Below, piece by piece: positions 46,194-54,741 of a stretch of 64,000 bases of DNA. The translations under genes were made by a program, and so were the position numbers. The DNA comes from Exiguobacterium sp. (GTDB lineage Bacteria > Bacillota > Bacilli > Exiguobacteriales > Exiguobacteriaceae). Location of the stretch: positions 44,224-108,223 of the forward strand of contig NZ_JAFIFD010000024.1 of NCBI RefSeq assembly GCF_020832205.1, written 5' to 3'. Below the pieces are notes generated by a model, which did not search any database, was not told the origin of the DNA, and saw only the letters and a program-made list of their open reading frames with translations. Numbering within the stretch: the first letter of the stretch is position 1; each line of letters begins with the position of its first letter.

Positions 46194-47687
46194 ATGGAAA
46201 GAATCGATAAGCAGAAAATCGTGGACAGTGTGCCACAAAAAGGATTTTTCGGACAGCCTAAAGGGTTGTTCACGTTGTTCTTCACCGAGTTCTGGGAACG
46301 GTTCTCGTACTATGGGATGCGGGCCATCCTCGTGTTCTACATGTATTACGAGGTGTCCGAAGGCGGACTCGGCCTAGACCGGAACGTCGCGTTGTCGATC
46401 ATGTCGGTGTACGGAGCGCTCGTCTATATGTCCGGTGTCATCGGGGGCTGGCTCGCCGACCGGGTGTTCGGGACGTCACGCGCCGTCTTCTATGGTGGTG
46501 TGTTCATCATGCTCGGACATATCGTCTTGTCTGTTCCGGGCAGTTTGACGTTCTTGTTCATTTCGATGGGGTTGATTGTCATCGGGACCGGTTTATTGAA
46601 ACCGAACGTTTCGAGCATCGTCGGAGACTTGTATCATGAGACGGATCGTCGTCGTGACGCCGGCTTCAGCATCTTCTACATGGGGATTAACTTAGGGGCG
46701 TTCATCTCGCCGCTCATCGTCGGACAAGTTCAGGCCGATTACGGCTTCCACTGGGGCTTTGCCCTCGCCGCCGTCGGGATGTTCATCGGACTCGTCGTGT
46801 TCATCGTCACGAAGAAAGGCAATCTCGGCTTGGCCGGATCTTACGTGCCAAACCCGCTGACACCGACAGAACGAAAGAACGCGATCAAATACTCAACAAT
46901 CGCCGTCCTCTTGATCGGAGGCCTGCTCGCCGTCTTGATCCCGCGCGGTCTGTTCACAATCAATACGTTCATCGGACTCGTCGGGGTGTTCGGGATCGCA
47001 ATTCCGACGATTTACTTCATCGTCATGTATCGCAGTCCGAAAACGACAGAAGTCGAGCGGTCGCGGATCATCGCCTATATCCCGCTCTTTATCGCCTCGG
47101 TCATGTTCTGGGCCATTCAAGAGCAAGGGGCGACGATTCTCGCGAACTACGCCGATCAACGGACAAACTTGAACTTCCTTGGAATCGAGCTGAAGGCAGC
47201 ATGGTTCCAATCACTGAACCCGCTCTTCATCATCATGCTCGCGCCGGTGTTCGCTTGGTTATGGGTGCGTCTCGGTGACCGGGAGCCGAGCATCCCGGTC
47301 AAGTTCGCGTTCGGTATCTTGTTCGCGGGACTCAGTTTTTTGGTCATCTTGTTGCCGGCTTATTTCGGCGGACCCGACACGCTCGTCAATCCGCTCTGGC
47401 TCGTCCTCAGTTACTTCATCGTCGTCCTCGGCGAGCTGAGCTTGTCACCGGTCGGTCTGTCGGCGACGACGAAACTCGCACCGTCTGCCTTCTCGGCCCA
47501 GACGATGTCCCTTTGGTTCTTGTCGAACGCTGCAGCACAAGGGATCAATGCGCAGCTCGTCCGCTTTTACTCACCGGAGAACGAGATGGTTTACTTCGGG
47601 GTCATCGGTGGCGCGGCCATCGTCCTCAGTCTCATCTTGTTCGCGCTCGCACCGGTCATTAAAACGTACATGCGCGGAATCCACTAA
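46194..47687 (+). CDS. POT family di-/tripeptide transporter
   Basis: A 497-residue proton-coupled oligopeptide transporter with 12-14 helices. The N-terminal FFTEFWERFSYYGMRAILVFYM contains the ExxER-type motif, and the PTR2 signature GTGLLKPNVSSIVGDLY and FSIFYMGINLGAFISPLI are complete. It imports di- and tripeptides with protons, like DtpT. GGGAGGAATCTTC precedes the ATG at 46194. Monocistronic. Confidence 0.95.
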   Translation: MERIDKQKIVDSVPQKGFFGQPKGLFTLFFTEFWERFSYYGMRAILVFYMYYEVSEGGLGLDRNVALSIMSVYGALVYMSGVIGGWLADRVFGTSRAVFYGGVFIMLGHIVLSVPGSLTFLFISMGLIVIGTGLLKPNVSSIVGDLYHETDRRRDAGFSIFYMGINLGAFISPLIVGQVQADYGFHWGFALAAVGMFIGLVVFIVTKKGNLGLAGSYVPNPLTPTERKNAIKYSTIAVLLIGGLLAVLIPRGLFTINTFIGLVGVFGIAIPTIYFIVMYRSPKTTEVERSRIIAYIPLFIASVMFWAIQEQGATILANYADQRTNLNFLGIELKAAWFQSLNPLFIIMLAPVFAWLWVRLGDREPSIPVKFAFGILFAGLSFLVILLPAYFGGPDTLVNPLWLVLSYFIVVLGELSLSPVGLSATTKLAPSAFSAQTMSLWFLSNAAAQGINAQLVRFYSPENEMVYFGVIGGAAIVLSLILFALAPVIKTYMRGIH

Positions 47688-47727
47688 AAAAGACGCCATT
47701 CCTCTCGTCGGAGGAACGGCGTCTTTT
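47688..47727. terminator. bidirectional terminator after the POT gene
   Basis: AAAAGACGCCATTCCTC pairs with GAGGAACGGCGTCTTTT (one G-U) around TCGTCG. It serves the POT gene and the converging glnA. Confidence 0.85.
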
Positions 47728-47731
47728 GTTA

Positions 47732-49027
47732 TTACTTGCGCACTTGAATGAGCGACAAGTAGCGGTCGATTAAATCTTCATTGAAGTAATCGTGGAAGCT
47801 GTCCGATTTAAGCGATTGAATCGACTCGTGGAACGTCGACGGGAGCGAGGCGATGCCTTGACTCTCGATTTGTTTCGCCGAGTATTCGAACAAGTCGTCT
47901 TCGTTCGGGGCCGATGGTTCGAGCTGTTGCTCGATCCCTTCGAGTCCCGCGTAGATGAGCGCTGCGAGCGCCAAATACGGGTTCGCGCTCGGATCCGGAT
48001 TTCGTACTTCGACGCGAGTGGCACTGCCGCGCGACGCCGGGATACGGATCATCGAGCTGCGGTTCGATGGGCTCCAGCAAATGTTGACCGGAGCTTCAAA
48101 ACCTGGGACGAGACGTTCATACGACTCAGGGAGCGGGTTCGTGAAGATGGCCGTCGCCCGCGCATGCTTCAAGATCCCTTCGATGAAGTAGCGAGCCGTA
48201 TCCGAGAGGCCATAGTCCGATTTCGGCTCTTCGAAGGCGTTGTCTGTCGGGTTGCCATCTTTATCGTTCTTCCAGACCGAGATGTTGAGGTGCATCCCCG
48301 ACCCGTTCACGTCACGGAGCGGTTTTGGCAAGAACGATACTTTCGCGCCTTTCTCTTGGGCGGCAAGTTGGACGATTTCCTTGAAGAATTGAATGTTGTC
48401 CGCTGTGTGGAGCGCATCATCATACTTGATACCGATCTCATGCTGGGCCGGCGCGACCTCGTGGTGGACCGCTTCGATATTGAAGCCGACCTCGCTCAAG
48501 CGGTTGGCGATGTGCTGGCGGACTTCGTACCCTTTATCTTCTGAACGCGTCGAGAAGTAACCCGCCTCGTCGTAAAATTCACCGTTTTCGTCAAAGATGA
48601 AGAACTCAGGCTCGGCTCCTACAAAAATCGAGTAGCCGTCACGAGCAGCACGCTCTAGCGCATCTTTCAAGACGTTCCGGGGATCGAACTCGTAGCGTTC
48701 GCCGTCCGGCTTACAAACGTCACAGAAAAAGGCGAGGATGCTCTCGTCACCGTCTTGTTCGTAGCGTGGTCGATCTAAATCCGGGCGTAAGAATAAGTCT
48801 GAGTTTTTGATTGAGGAGAAACCATCGATGGACGACCCGTCAAACATCGTCTTCCCTTCAAAGACTTCCGGCAACAACTTCGCAGACAGAGTCAACAGTT
48901 TCAGATCTCCGAGCACGTCCGAGAAATACATGTGAATCTGGGTGATCCCTTTCTCTTCGACCGTCTTCTCGATCTCTGCTTGCTTCTTCCTGTAGCCATC
49001 CTTATCAGTTCCGAATAGATTTGCCAT
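47732..49027 (-). CDS. glnA: glutamine synthetase type I
   Basis: A 431-residue GS of the Gram-positive GSI-alpha length. Signature parts are KTMFDGSSIDGFSSI, the ATP region PKPLRDVNGSGMHLNISVWK and the active-site flap TNPLPESYERLVPGFEAP. It makes glutamine from glutamate, ammonia and ATP. The Tyr-adenylylation stretch of GSI-beta is absent, as expected for Bacilli, where feedback and GlnR/TnrA act instead. No glnR gene lies in front, unlike Bacillus. The start at 49027 follows AAGTGAGG at a wide spacing. Confidence 0.95.
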   Translation of the reverse strand: MANLFGTDKDGYRKKQAEIEKTVEEKGITQIHMYFSDVLGDLKLLTLSAKLLPEVFEGKTMFDGSSIDGFSSIKNSDLFLRPDLDRPRYEQDGDESILAFFCDVCKPDGERYEFDPRNVLKDALERAARDGYSIFVGAEPEFFIFDENGEFYDEAGYFSTRSEDKGYEVRQHIANRLSEVGFNIEAVHHEVAPAQHEIGIKYDDALHTADNIQFFKEIVQLAAQEKGAKVSFLPKPLRDVNGSGMHLNISVWKNDKDGNPTDNAFEEPKSDYGLSDTARYFIEGILKHARATAIFTNPLPESYERLVPGFEAPVNICWSPSNRSSMIRIPASRGSATRVEVRNPDPSANPYLALAALIYAGLEGIEQQLEPSAPNEDDLFEYSAKQIESQGIASLPSTFHESIQSLKSDSFHDYFNEDLIDRYLSLIQVRK

Positions 49028-49055
49028 GATTCTAAAAAACCTCACTTAAGTTATT

Positions 49056-49093
49056 TGACAGGTCAACACTGTCATGACGTACCTTGCGTACGC
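49056..49093 (-). promoter_or_regulatory. small hairpins in the glnA leader
   Basis: Two inverted repeats lie in series: TGACAG and CTGTCA (49056-49061 and 49069-49074, 7-base loop) and CGTAC and GTACG (49078-49082 and 49088-49092, 5-base loop). They may be an operator or a structured leader. Confidence 0.4.
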
Positions 49094-49220
49094 TTCTCTT
49101 TAAGTCATAACCCACTTTAAAAATTGTTAAACCCCAAATTCGAAAACAAATGGTCAAAGTGGCTCAAATGGCCCCTTGTTGGTATGATGGTAGAAGACTG
49201 AGACAGAGAGGAAGAACGCT

Positions 49221-50258
49221 GTGAACATATTTATGACAGGCGCGACAGGATTTTTAGGAGGTCGGCTGGCACGTGAATTGATTGCCCGGGGGCATCGGCT
49301 CTACTTGCTCGCCCGCTCACCGGAAAAAGTGAAGCGCACCTTCTCGACAGAGCAACTCGCATCCATCGACGTCCTCGCCGGGGATTTGACGTCACCGTTG
49401 CTTGGAGCCGATGATGCGTTCATCGAGACGAACAAAAAGAAAATTGACTTGGTGCTCCATATGGCGGCGCTCGTCAAGTTCGATGAAGAACTTCGGGATG
49501 AACTGTTCGAGACGAACCTCACCGGGACGAAACAAGCTCTCGCGCTCACGAAAGCGCTCGATTGCCCCCGCTTCTTCCATGTGAGTACCGCTTATACGCT
49601 CGGTGTCCGCGAAGTCGGTCACGAGACACTCTATGCGACGGATCAACCATTCCACAACCCGTATGAAGAAAGCAAAGCCCACGCGGAACAGGCGGTCTGG
49701 GATGAGCGACATCATCTCGACGTATCAATCTTCCGTCCGGCCATCATCGTCGGGGACTCGAAGACCGGCGAAGCCGACTCGAAATTCACGATGTACGGGT
49801 ACATGCGTGCCCTTGAAGTGTTCAAACGCCGTCTTGAGCGCCGCGGTGCACCGGATGGACCGATTCGGCTCGTCGGATCCGAGACAGGTACATCGAACCT
49901 CGTCCCGGTCGACTACGTCGCTGACGTGCTACTTGCCGCGATCGAACACGCTCGACCGAACACGATCTATAACGTGACGAACGACACACCGCCCCGTAAT
50001 GAAGACATGCTTGGTTACATGAAACATGCGCTCGCCTTCCCGCACTTGCGCATCACGGACACACCGACGACGTCCTTGAGCGTGGTCGAACAGGCATTCA
50101 ATGACATGGTCAAAGTATTCAATCCTTACTTGAATCGCGACATCAGTTTTGTCGATTCGAACACGAAACAGTTGCTCGCCGAGGCCGGGTATGCCCCGCT
50201 CGATTTGAACGAACAGTCGCTCAAACGAATCGTCGACGCGTATTACGATACGAAATAA
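49221..50258 (+). CDS. NAD(P)-dependent epimerase/thioester-reductase-like protein
   Basis: A 345-residue extended SDR. The cofactor loop is MTGATGFLGGRLA, the catalytic Tyr-x3-Lys is in NPYEESKAHAEQ, and VSTAYTLG precedes it. The HMAALVKFDEELRDELFETN segment resembles the NAD_binding_4/male-sterility domain of fatty-acyl or carboxylic-acid reductases. It may reduce an acyl thioester or epimerise a sugar; the substrate is unknown. GTG start after GAGGAAGAACGCT. Monocistronic, with a shared terminator. Confidence 0.85.
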   Translation: MNIFMTGATGFLGGRLARELIARGHRLYLLARSPEKVKRTFSTEQLASIDVLAGDLTSPLLGADDAFIETNKKKIDLVLHMAALVKFDEELRDELFETNLTGTKQALALTKALDCPRFFHVSTAYTLGVREVGHETLYATDQPFHNPYEESKAHAEQAVWDERHHLDVSIFRPAIIVGDSKTGEADSKFTMYGYMRALEVFKRRLERRGAPDGPIRLVGSETGTSNLVPVDYVADVLLAAIEHARPNTIYNVTNDTPPRNEDMLGYMKHALAFPHLRITDTPTTSLSVVEQAFNDMVKVFNPYLNRDISFVDSNTKQLLAEAGYAPLDLNEQSLKRIVDAYYDTK

Positions 50259-50292
50259 AAAAACGGACCTGACGCGCGTCAGGTCCGTTTCG
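50259..50292. terminator. bidirectional terminator
   Basis: AAACGGACCTGACG pairs perfectly with CGTCAGGTCCGTTT around CG, with A- and T-rich flanks. Confidence 0.85.
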
Positions 50293-50302
50293 TATGAGTT
50301 CG

Positions 50303-50626
50303 TTATGATTTGTCACAGACGAGCACAATTTTGCCGTCTTGGATTTCCCCTTCAAGCGATTCGACCATTTCTTTCGTCAAACCGAGGCTCTCCAGTTGTT
50401 CGATCCGATCGTCTGAGTTCTTCGTGAATTTTGAGACGAGCGACTCCCAGAGCCCTTTTTCCGTGATGCGGTAAGGCTGGACGCCCGCTTCGGCGGCAAG
50501 GCGAAGCGTCAACTCTTCGTCTTTCGCAAATAAGTAAATATGCTCGTTCACACAGCCGCCCGAAACCATCCCGTTCACTTCATGGTCGACCGACATCATA
50601 TCTCGTACAATTCTCGTTTCTAACAT
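50303..50626 (-). CDS. YflT-like general stress protein
   Basis: A 107-residue soluble protein. The pattern GGCVNEHIYLFAKDEELTL then EKGLWESLVSKF, ..LESLGLTKEM and a hydrophobic end (GKIVLVCDKS) follows the Bacillus YflT heat-induced stress protein domain. The role of this family is not known; in Bacillus it belongs to the sigma-B regulon. Two adjacent ATG codons follow AGGAGG; I chose the second for spacing. Confidence 0.65.
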   Translation of the reverse strand: MLETRIVRDMMSVDHEVNGMVSGGCVNEHIYLFAKDEELTLRLAAEAGVQPYRITEKGLWESLVSKFTKNSDDRIEQLESLGLTKEMVESLEGEIQDGKIVLVCDKS

Positions 50627-50731
50627 CATTCATCCTCCTAAACGTTCACCTTCGTAAAAATCGAATAATATACTATTCCCCAAAAATGAGACGTAAAACC
50701 CGATTTTATGATGAGCGTCAGAAAGGCGTCC

Positions 50732-50959
50732 TTAACCGAATCGAACCGACCAGGCCTCAATCGCGAAATGTTCGACGAGCGTTTCAATCCGCGCCCGCTC
50801 TTCCTGTTCAGAGGCGACCGCTGTACACGTGGCCGTGAAAGATACCGACGTCCCTTGTCGCTGGATGCGTGAGATTCGGTAACCGGACTGTTGCAAGATG
50901 GACGCCGCAATCTCAAGTTTTTCTAGTTCGTTTGATTCGAACGAGTGGTTTGCCCTCAT
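50732..50959 (-). CDS. hypothetical small protein (75 aa)
   Basis: A 75-residue soluble protein. The first part is helical (SFESNELEKLEIAASILQQS), then come beta strands (SFTATCTAVA) and a helical end. GGGAGGTGCTACG precedes the ATG at 50959. Divergent from the RelA/SpoT-type gene with 94 bases between starts. No family recognised. Confidence 0.6.
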   Translation of the reverse strand: MRANHSFESNELEKLEIAASILQQSGYRISRIQRQGTSVSFTATCTAVASEQEERARIETLVEHFAIEAWSVRFG

Positions 50960-51053
50960 CGTAGCACCTCCCCTATACATTCTGTATCTACGTCATATGT
51001 GTCCGCATTTCAATGATGCTATACTTAAGACAATGAGACAAGGAGTGATACGG

Positions 51054-52112
51054 ATGCCGACACATGATATGAATGCGATCATGCTCGACTACTTGAATGA
51101 AAAGGAAGATTACGAGGCGTTCGCCGCCAAGCTGAAACAACTACTTAGCGAATTGCTCGATGATGCCGGAATTCAGTTCCATTCCATCGTCGCCCGGGCG
51201 AAGGAAGCCGAGAGCCTCTACGCCAAACTATCTAGAAAGCCGTACCAATACCGGTCGCTCCGAGACGTACAAGACTTGGCCGGTATTCGGATCGTGACGT
51301 ATTTTCACGACGACGTGCGCGCCGTCGCTCAAATCCTCGAAGAAGAGTTTCGGATCGACCGGGAACAGTCGATTGACAAGTCGACGCTGCTCGACCCGAA
51401 CGAGTTCGGTTATTTGTCTGTCCATTACGTCGTCGGATTGAACGACAAGCGGCTTGCGCTCGGGGAATACCGGCGCTATGAAGAGAAAGAAGCGGAGATT
51501 CAAGTCCGGTCGATCTTGCAACACGCTTGGGCAGAAATCGAGCACGACCTCGGCTATAAGAATCCGAACGCGGTGCCGCCTGAAATCAAACGCAGCTTCA
51601 GCCGAGTCGCCGGACTGCTTGAGATCGCCGACTCGGAGTTTGTGAACATTCGTAAGCAGCTGCGGACGTTCGAACAAGAGACAGTCGAGCGCATCGTCGA
51701 GTCGCCAGAGGAAGTCACGATCACCCGTGACAACTTGAACTACTATATCGCCAACGACGTCACCGTCGAGAAACTCGATAACGCTATCTTCCAAAGCGAC
51801 TGGCTGCTCGAGACGGACCTCTCGACGATCATCGAGTTGACGCGCATGTTCCATTATGCAGAGATTCGAACGTTTCAAGATTTAAGTGATACGCTCGACC
51901 ATTATTTTAAACAAGCCGTCAACTGCGCCACTCTATTACCGTCTTCTCTTTTGCCGCGCCAAGGCATGGGAGTCGTCTATGCCGTCCTGGCCAAGCTGCT
52001 TGCCGAAGGGGACGATCAACAAATCGAGTTCTTCTTCCGCCGGTTCTATCCGGATTTGAAACATTATGATGAAATTATCCAACAATTACGCGTCCGAGAA
52101 GAGCCAACATAA
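51054..52112 (+). CDS. RelA/SpoT-type (p)ppGpp synthetase domain protein with C-terminal extension
   Basis: A 352-residue protein. The synthetase domain (about 20-190) has the ATP loop RAKEAESLYAKL, then YRSLRDVQDLAGIRIVTYF, the substrate segment FGYLSVHYVVG and the catalytic EIQVRSILQHAWAEIEHDLGYK, all intact. No hydrolase HD domain precedes it. It is much longer than the small synthetases YjbM/YwaC (about 210), with about 150 extra C-terminal residues of unknown fold. It probably makes (p)ppGpp or pyrophosphorylates another RNA or nucleotide. AAGGAGTGATACGG precedes the ATG at 51054. A MarR regulator follows. Confidence 0.85.
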   Translation: MPTHDMNAIMLDYLNEKEDYEAFAAKLKQLLSELLDDAGIQFHSIVARAKEAESLYAKLSRKPYQYRSLRDVQDLAGIRIVTYFHDDVRAVAQILEEEFRIDREQSIDKSTLLDPNEFGYLSVHYVVGLNDKRLALGEYRRYEEKEAEIQVRSILQHAWAEIEHDLGYKNPNAVPPEIKRSFSRVAGLLEIADSEFVNIRKQLRTFEQETVERIVESPEEVTITRDNLNYYIANDVTVEKLDNAIFQSDWLLETDLSTIIELTRMFHYAEIRTFQDLSDTLDHYFKQAVNCATLLPSSLLPRQGMGVVYAVLAKLLAEGDDQQIEFFFRRFYPDLKHYDEIIQQLRVREEPT

Positions 52113-52202
52113 CTTTACAGACTTCATGTTTTTGATGTAGAATGTTTTTATGTTCTGAAATATATGCAAATAATGATTTTTTAGTAGGAGGGACTTCCGA
52201 GG

Positions 52203-52640
52203 ATGACAACACCTGTCCAAACAGCATCCCGCCGTCAGCTCGTTGCTGACGCTGAACGCGGGATTCGCATGAACTATCGCGGAGTGAAAAAAAACCTCCG
52301 GGCGATGTTCTCACAGTATTTAACACGCAATGAATTCTTCATCCTTCGGTCGCTCTGCCAAACGAGCCCGCAAATCGCTTCGGCCCTGTCGAACGAGTTC
52401 CAATTTTCAGCGTCGATGATCACCGCGTTAGCGGACGAGTTGACGAAGAAAGGTCTCATTTCGCGTGAGCGCAGTGAACGCGATCGTCGCGTCGTTGAAC
52501 TTCAAGCGACAGAAGAAGGCCGCGCCTTGTTCGAAACGTTAGAAGATATGAAGATCGAATATTTGATGGACGTGTTTGAGGACTTCTCGGACGAAGAACT
52601 GATCGTCCTCTCGAAGTTGCTCGACCGCATGGACGCCTAA
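52203..52640 (+). CDS. MarR family transcriptional regulator
   Basis: A 145-residue winged-helix protein. The recognition helix region is SPQIASALSNEFQFSASMIT, followed by the wing ERSERDRRVVELQATEEGRA with the typical D-x-R. Such dimers repress resistance or stress genes and release on ligand or oxidation; no cysteine is near the dimer core. AGGAGGGACTTCCGAGG precedes the ATG. It lies 90 bases behind the RelA/SpoT-type gene; its target is not evident. Confidence 0.9.
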   Translation: MTTPVQTASRRQLVADAERGIRMNYRGVKKNLRAMFSQYLTRNEFFILRSLCQTSPQIASALSNEFQFSASMITALADELTKKGLISRERSERDRRVVELQATEEGRALFETLEDMKIEYLMDVFEDFSDEELIVLSKLLDRMDA

Positions 52641-52658
52641 CAGTCTACGTCGACATCA

Positions 52659-52709
52659 AAAATAAGCCGCAGCCCCATCTTCTGGATGAGGTCTGGGGCT
52701 TATTTTTTA
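52659..52709. terminator. bidirectional terminator after the marR-type gene
   Basis: AAAAATAAGCC pairs with GGCTTATTTTT around an inner stem (CAGCCCCATC and GATGAGGTCTG), ending in a T-run. Confidence 0.8.
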
Positions 52710-53002
52710 TCGATGTTTTTATCGTCAGCCGCTCGGTCCCGTCCCAACTGATCCCATCTGCGTTTTTCTTCGGTATACAATTCCTCCTCATTGCGGAGAC
52801 GCGCACCTCTAAGTTTTCGTTCAAACGTCCGCGTCTGTCTTTGCTCTGATCTTTTGAACACGCTCCGCAAGACCAGATAGCTCATTGTCGCAATCAGAAC
52901 ACTCCATCCGATATTGTCCACCGTCGTATAGGCGAGGAACCAGATGATCAACCATAATCCGACCGACGAGGCATATTTGTTTATTAACGTGATCGTATTC
53001 AT
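52700..53002 (-). CDS. hypothetical small membrane protein (100 aa)
   Basis: Two hydrophobic helices (SVGLWLIIWFLAYTTVDNIG and SVLIATMSYLVLRSVF) are followed by a charged tail of about 45 residues that is likely a coiled coil. No family recognised. The start is uncertain: the ATG at 53002 sits directly after CGGGG, and a GTG at 53038 has no clear ribosome site. Confidence 0.6.
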   Translation of the reverse strand: MNTITLINKYASSVGLWLIIWFLAYTTVDNIGWSVLIATMSYLVLRSVFKRSEQRQTRTFERKLRGARLRNEEELYTEEKRRWDQLGRDRAADDKNIDKK

Positions 53003-53053
53003 CCCCGTTCTGCGTATTGAATGGAAGATTGGCTTCACCTAATTAAACGACAA

Positions 53054-53084
53054 ACAGCCCGGAGTAGCAATCACTCCGGGCTGT
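53054..53084 (-). terminator. terminator of the sortase operon
   Basis: A perfect 12-bp stem (ACAGCCCGGAGT and its complement) with a 7-base loop; on the minus strand TTGTCGTTT follows. Confidence 0.8.
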
Positions 53085-53092
53085 CGATTTAA

Positions 53093-53734
53093 TCAACGTA
53101 TAAGTTTGGCCGTCACGACGATGCGGTCACGATACCCGTGTTCAGGATCGTATGGACCTGCACACGTGATGAGTTGCAACCGCTCAGATTGTGTCGCTGC
53201 GAAAATCGAAGCGAGCGGCACATCTTCGAGCCGGTACCGTTCCACAGAGACGACCTCGTATTTGGCAACCTGTTCGCTATGCTGGAGTGTCACCATCTCT
53301 CCACGCTGTAACGTCCCGAGGTCGCTAAAGATGGCAGGACCCTGCAGATCATCGAGATGACCAGACAGTACGACGTTACCGAGGGCACCAGCTTTGGCGC
53401 CATATTGATACCATCCGACTTCGTTGACATGATCCGGGGTGTCCATCCGGTCGAGTCGGTCTTTCCCGACCGGTTGCACCTTCGCATCGACGTCAATCGA
53501 TGGGATGATCAATCGTTTCGGGATGAACGTCTCACGATGAAACGACTGCCGCTCGACTTCTGTCGAGGCGAGAACGAGCGGTTCAGAAAAACCGACCGTT
53601 TTCAGCTTCGGCGTTGCGTCAGGCGCATCGGCCGAGGCGGAAACCGTGAGAAATAGGAACGTCCCAATCAAGAGTAACTTAAGCGTCTTGCTGTTTACGA
53701 CGAAAGACGTAGAAGCCAGCTGCTGCCGCACCAA
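53093..53734 (-). CDS. class F-like sortase
   Basis: Up to 213 residues. After an N-terminal hydrophobic stretch (LKLLLIGTFLFLTVSASA) comes the sortase barrel with the catalytic histidine in VVLSGHLDD, cysteine in LQLITCAGPYD and arginine in YRDRIVV. The LITCxG...R arrangement fits class F. It should cut the sorting signal of the protein encoded directly upstream and join it to the wall. The start is uncertain: the frame is open across the end of the upstream gene, but no good ribosome site is seen, so translation may be coupled. Confidence 0.85.
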   Translation of the reverse strand: MVRQQLASTSFVVNSKTLKLLLIGTFLFLTVSASADAPDATPKLKTVGFSEPLVLASTEVERQSFHRETFIPKRLIIPSIDVDAKVQPVGKDRLDRMDTPDHVNEVGWYQYGAKAGALGNVVLSGHLDDLQGPAIFSDLGTLQRGEMVTLQHSEQVAKYEVVSVERYRLEDVPLASIFAATQSERLQLITCAGPYDPEHGYRDRIVVTAKLIR

Positions 53735-54479
53735 GTGCCGCTGCTGCGAGCAACCAGTTCATTGAAGCAGTTTGGGCGAGACCGCCTTGTCCTGTTTCAG
53801 GAGCTCCGGCCATTTCCCCACCGTCTGCTGCGAGCAATACTTCAAACGCCGGCTCTCCTTCAAGAAGACCGATTGCGAATGCTGTATAGTTCTTGCCGCC
53901 TTCAAGAGCAACGCCGTCGAGCGCTTTCACGACGTCTGTCGCTCCGGCTGGACGAATTTCAAGGTCATACGTGCCAGCGTCGAGTGTACCGTAGTCAGAT
54001 ACCGCTTTGAACTCGAGGTTCGAGAAGAGCGGGTCTCCGCCTTTAGGCGCGACATCTACCGCTGGAGCATCTGGTGAGAAGTGGGCAACGCGGACTTTCG
54101 ATTTGCCGTCTTCGAAGTTGGCGTCATCTTCCATCGCTGCGATCTCGATGTTTTCTAATTGACCGATTGCTGCCGCTGTGTAGAACTTGCCGGCTTCGAG
54201 CGAGAGGTCAGCTGCGACGACGACCGTTTCCGTGTCACCGGCTGGCTTGATCTCAACGTTGTAATCACCGGCTGGTAGTGTCAAATAATCTGTGAGCGCT
54301 TTGAACTCTGCGCCTTCGACCGCGACTTCGCCGTTAACATACACGTCGACCGCCGGTGCGTCAGGTGAAGCGTGAAGCACCCGGACCATCGCATCGCCTT
54401 CATGGCCGTCCGCGCTGACTGGTAAGACGAGTGCGAACGCGAGTGCGAGCGTTCCGAGCAAAGACATCAATTTCTTCAT
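53679..54479 (-). CDS. DUF4397 cell-surface protein with sorting signal
   Basis: A 266-residue exported protein: signal peptide (cleavage near PVSADG), two DUF4397 repeats (about 30-125 and 130-220; both begin VRVLHASPDAPAVDV or VRVAHFSPDAPAVDV), and a C-terminal sorting signal. The latter is LAQTA, then a hydrophobic helix (NWLLAAAALGAAAAGFYVF) and a basic tail RRKQQDA. It is probably anchored by the sortase encoded downstream, whose frame overlaps its 3' end. AAAGGAGGAAATTTCAC precedes the ATG. Its binding partner is unknown. Confidence 0.9.
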   Translation of the reverse strand: MKKLMSLLGTLALAFALVLPVSADGHEGDAMVRVLHASPDAPAVDVYVNGEVAVEGAEFKALTDYLTLPAGDYNVEIKPAGDTETVVVAADLSLEAGKFYTAAAIGQLENIEIAAMEDDANFEDGKSKVRVAHFSPDAPAVDVAPKGGDPLFSNLEFKAVSDYGTLDAGTYDLEIRPAGATDVVKALDGVALEGGKNYTAFAIGLLEGEPAFEVLLAADGGEMAGAPETGQGGLAQTASMNWLLAAAALGAAAAGFYVFRRKQQDA

Positions 54480-54706
54480 GTGAAATTTCCTCCTTTTTCC
54501 CCTTGGGTTGACCGATTGACTGCGTACGACAAGTTTGGTGTGATGCTGCATAGCGTGCTACATCTGATTGCTATGTAGCTGGTGACATCTTAAACTTAAG
54601 ACAACGGAGCAACGGCGTAAAGGTGGCAGTGTGTCCGGAATGTGCTACGTCGACTTTCCAGATGATACCGCTTTCTTTACACTCTCTTTACTACCCTGTC
54701 TCATTA

Positions 54707-54741
54707 AAAGAAAAACCCTGTGACGTGTATCGTCACAAGGC
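54707..54741 (-). terminator. terminator of the glycerophosphodiesterase gene
   Basis: On the minus strand CCTTGTGACG pairs with CGTCACAGG around ATACA and is followed by GTTTTTC. The rest of 54480-54706 shows no gene. Confidence 0.8.
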
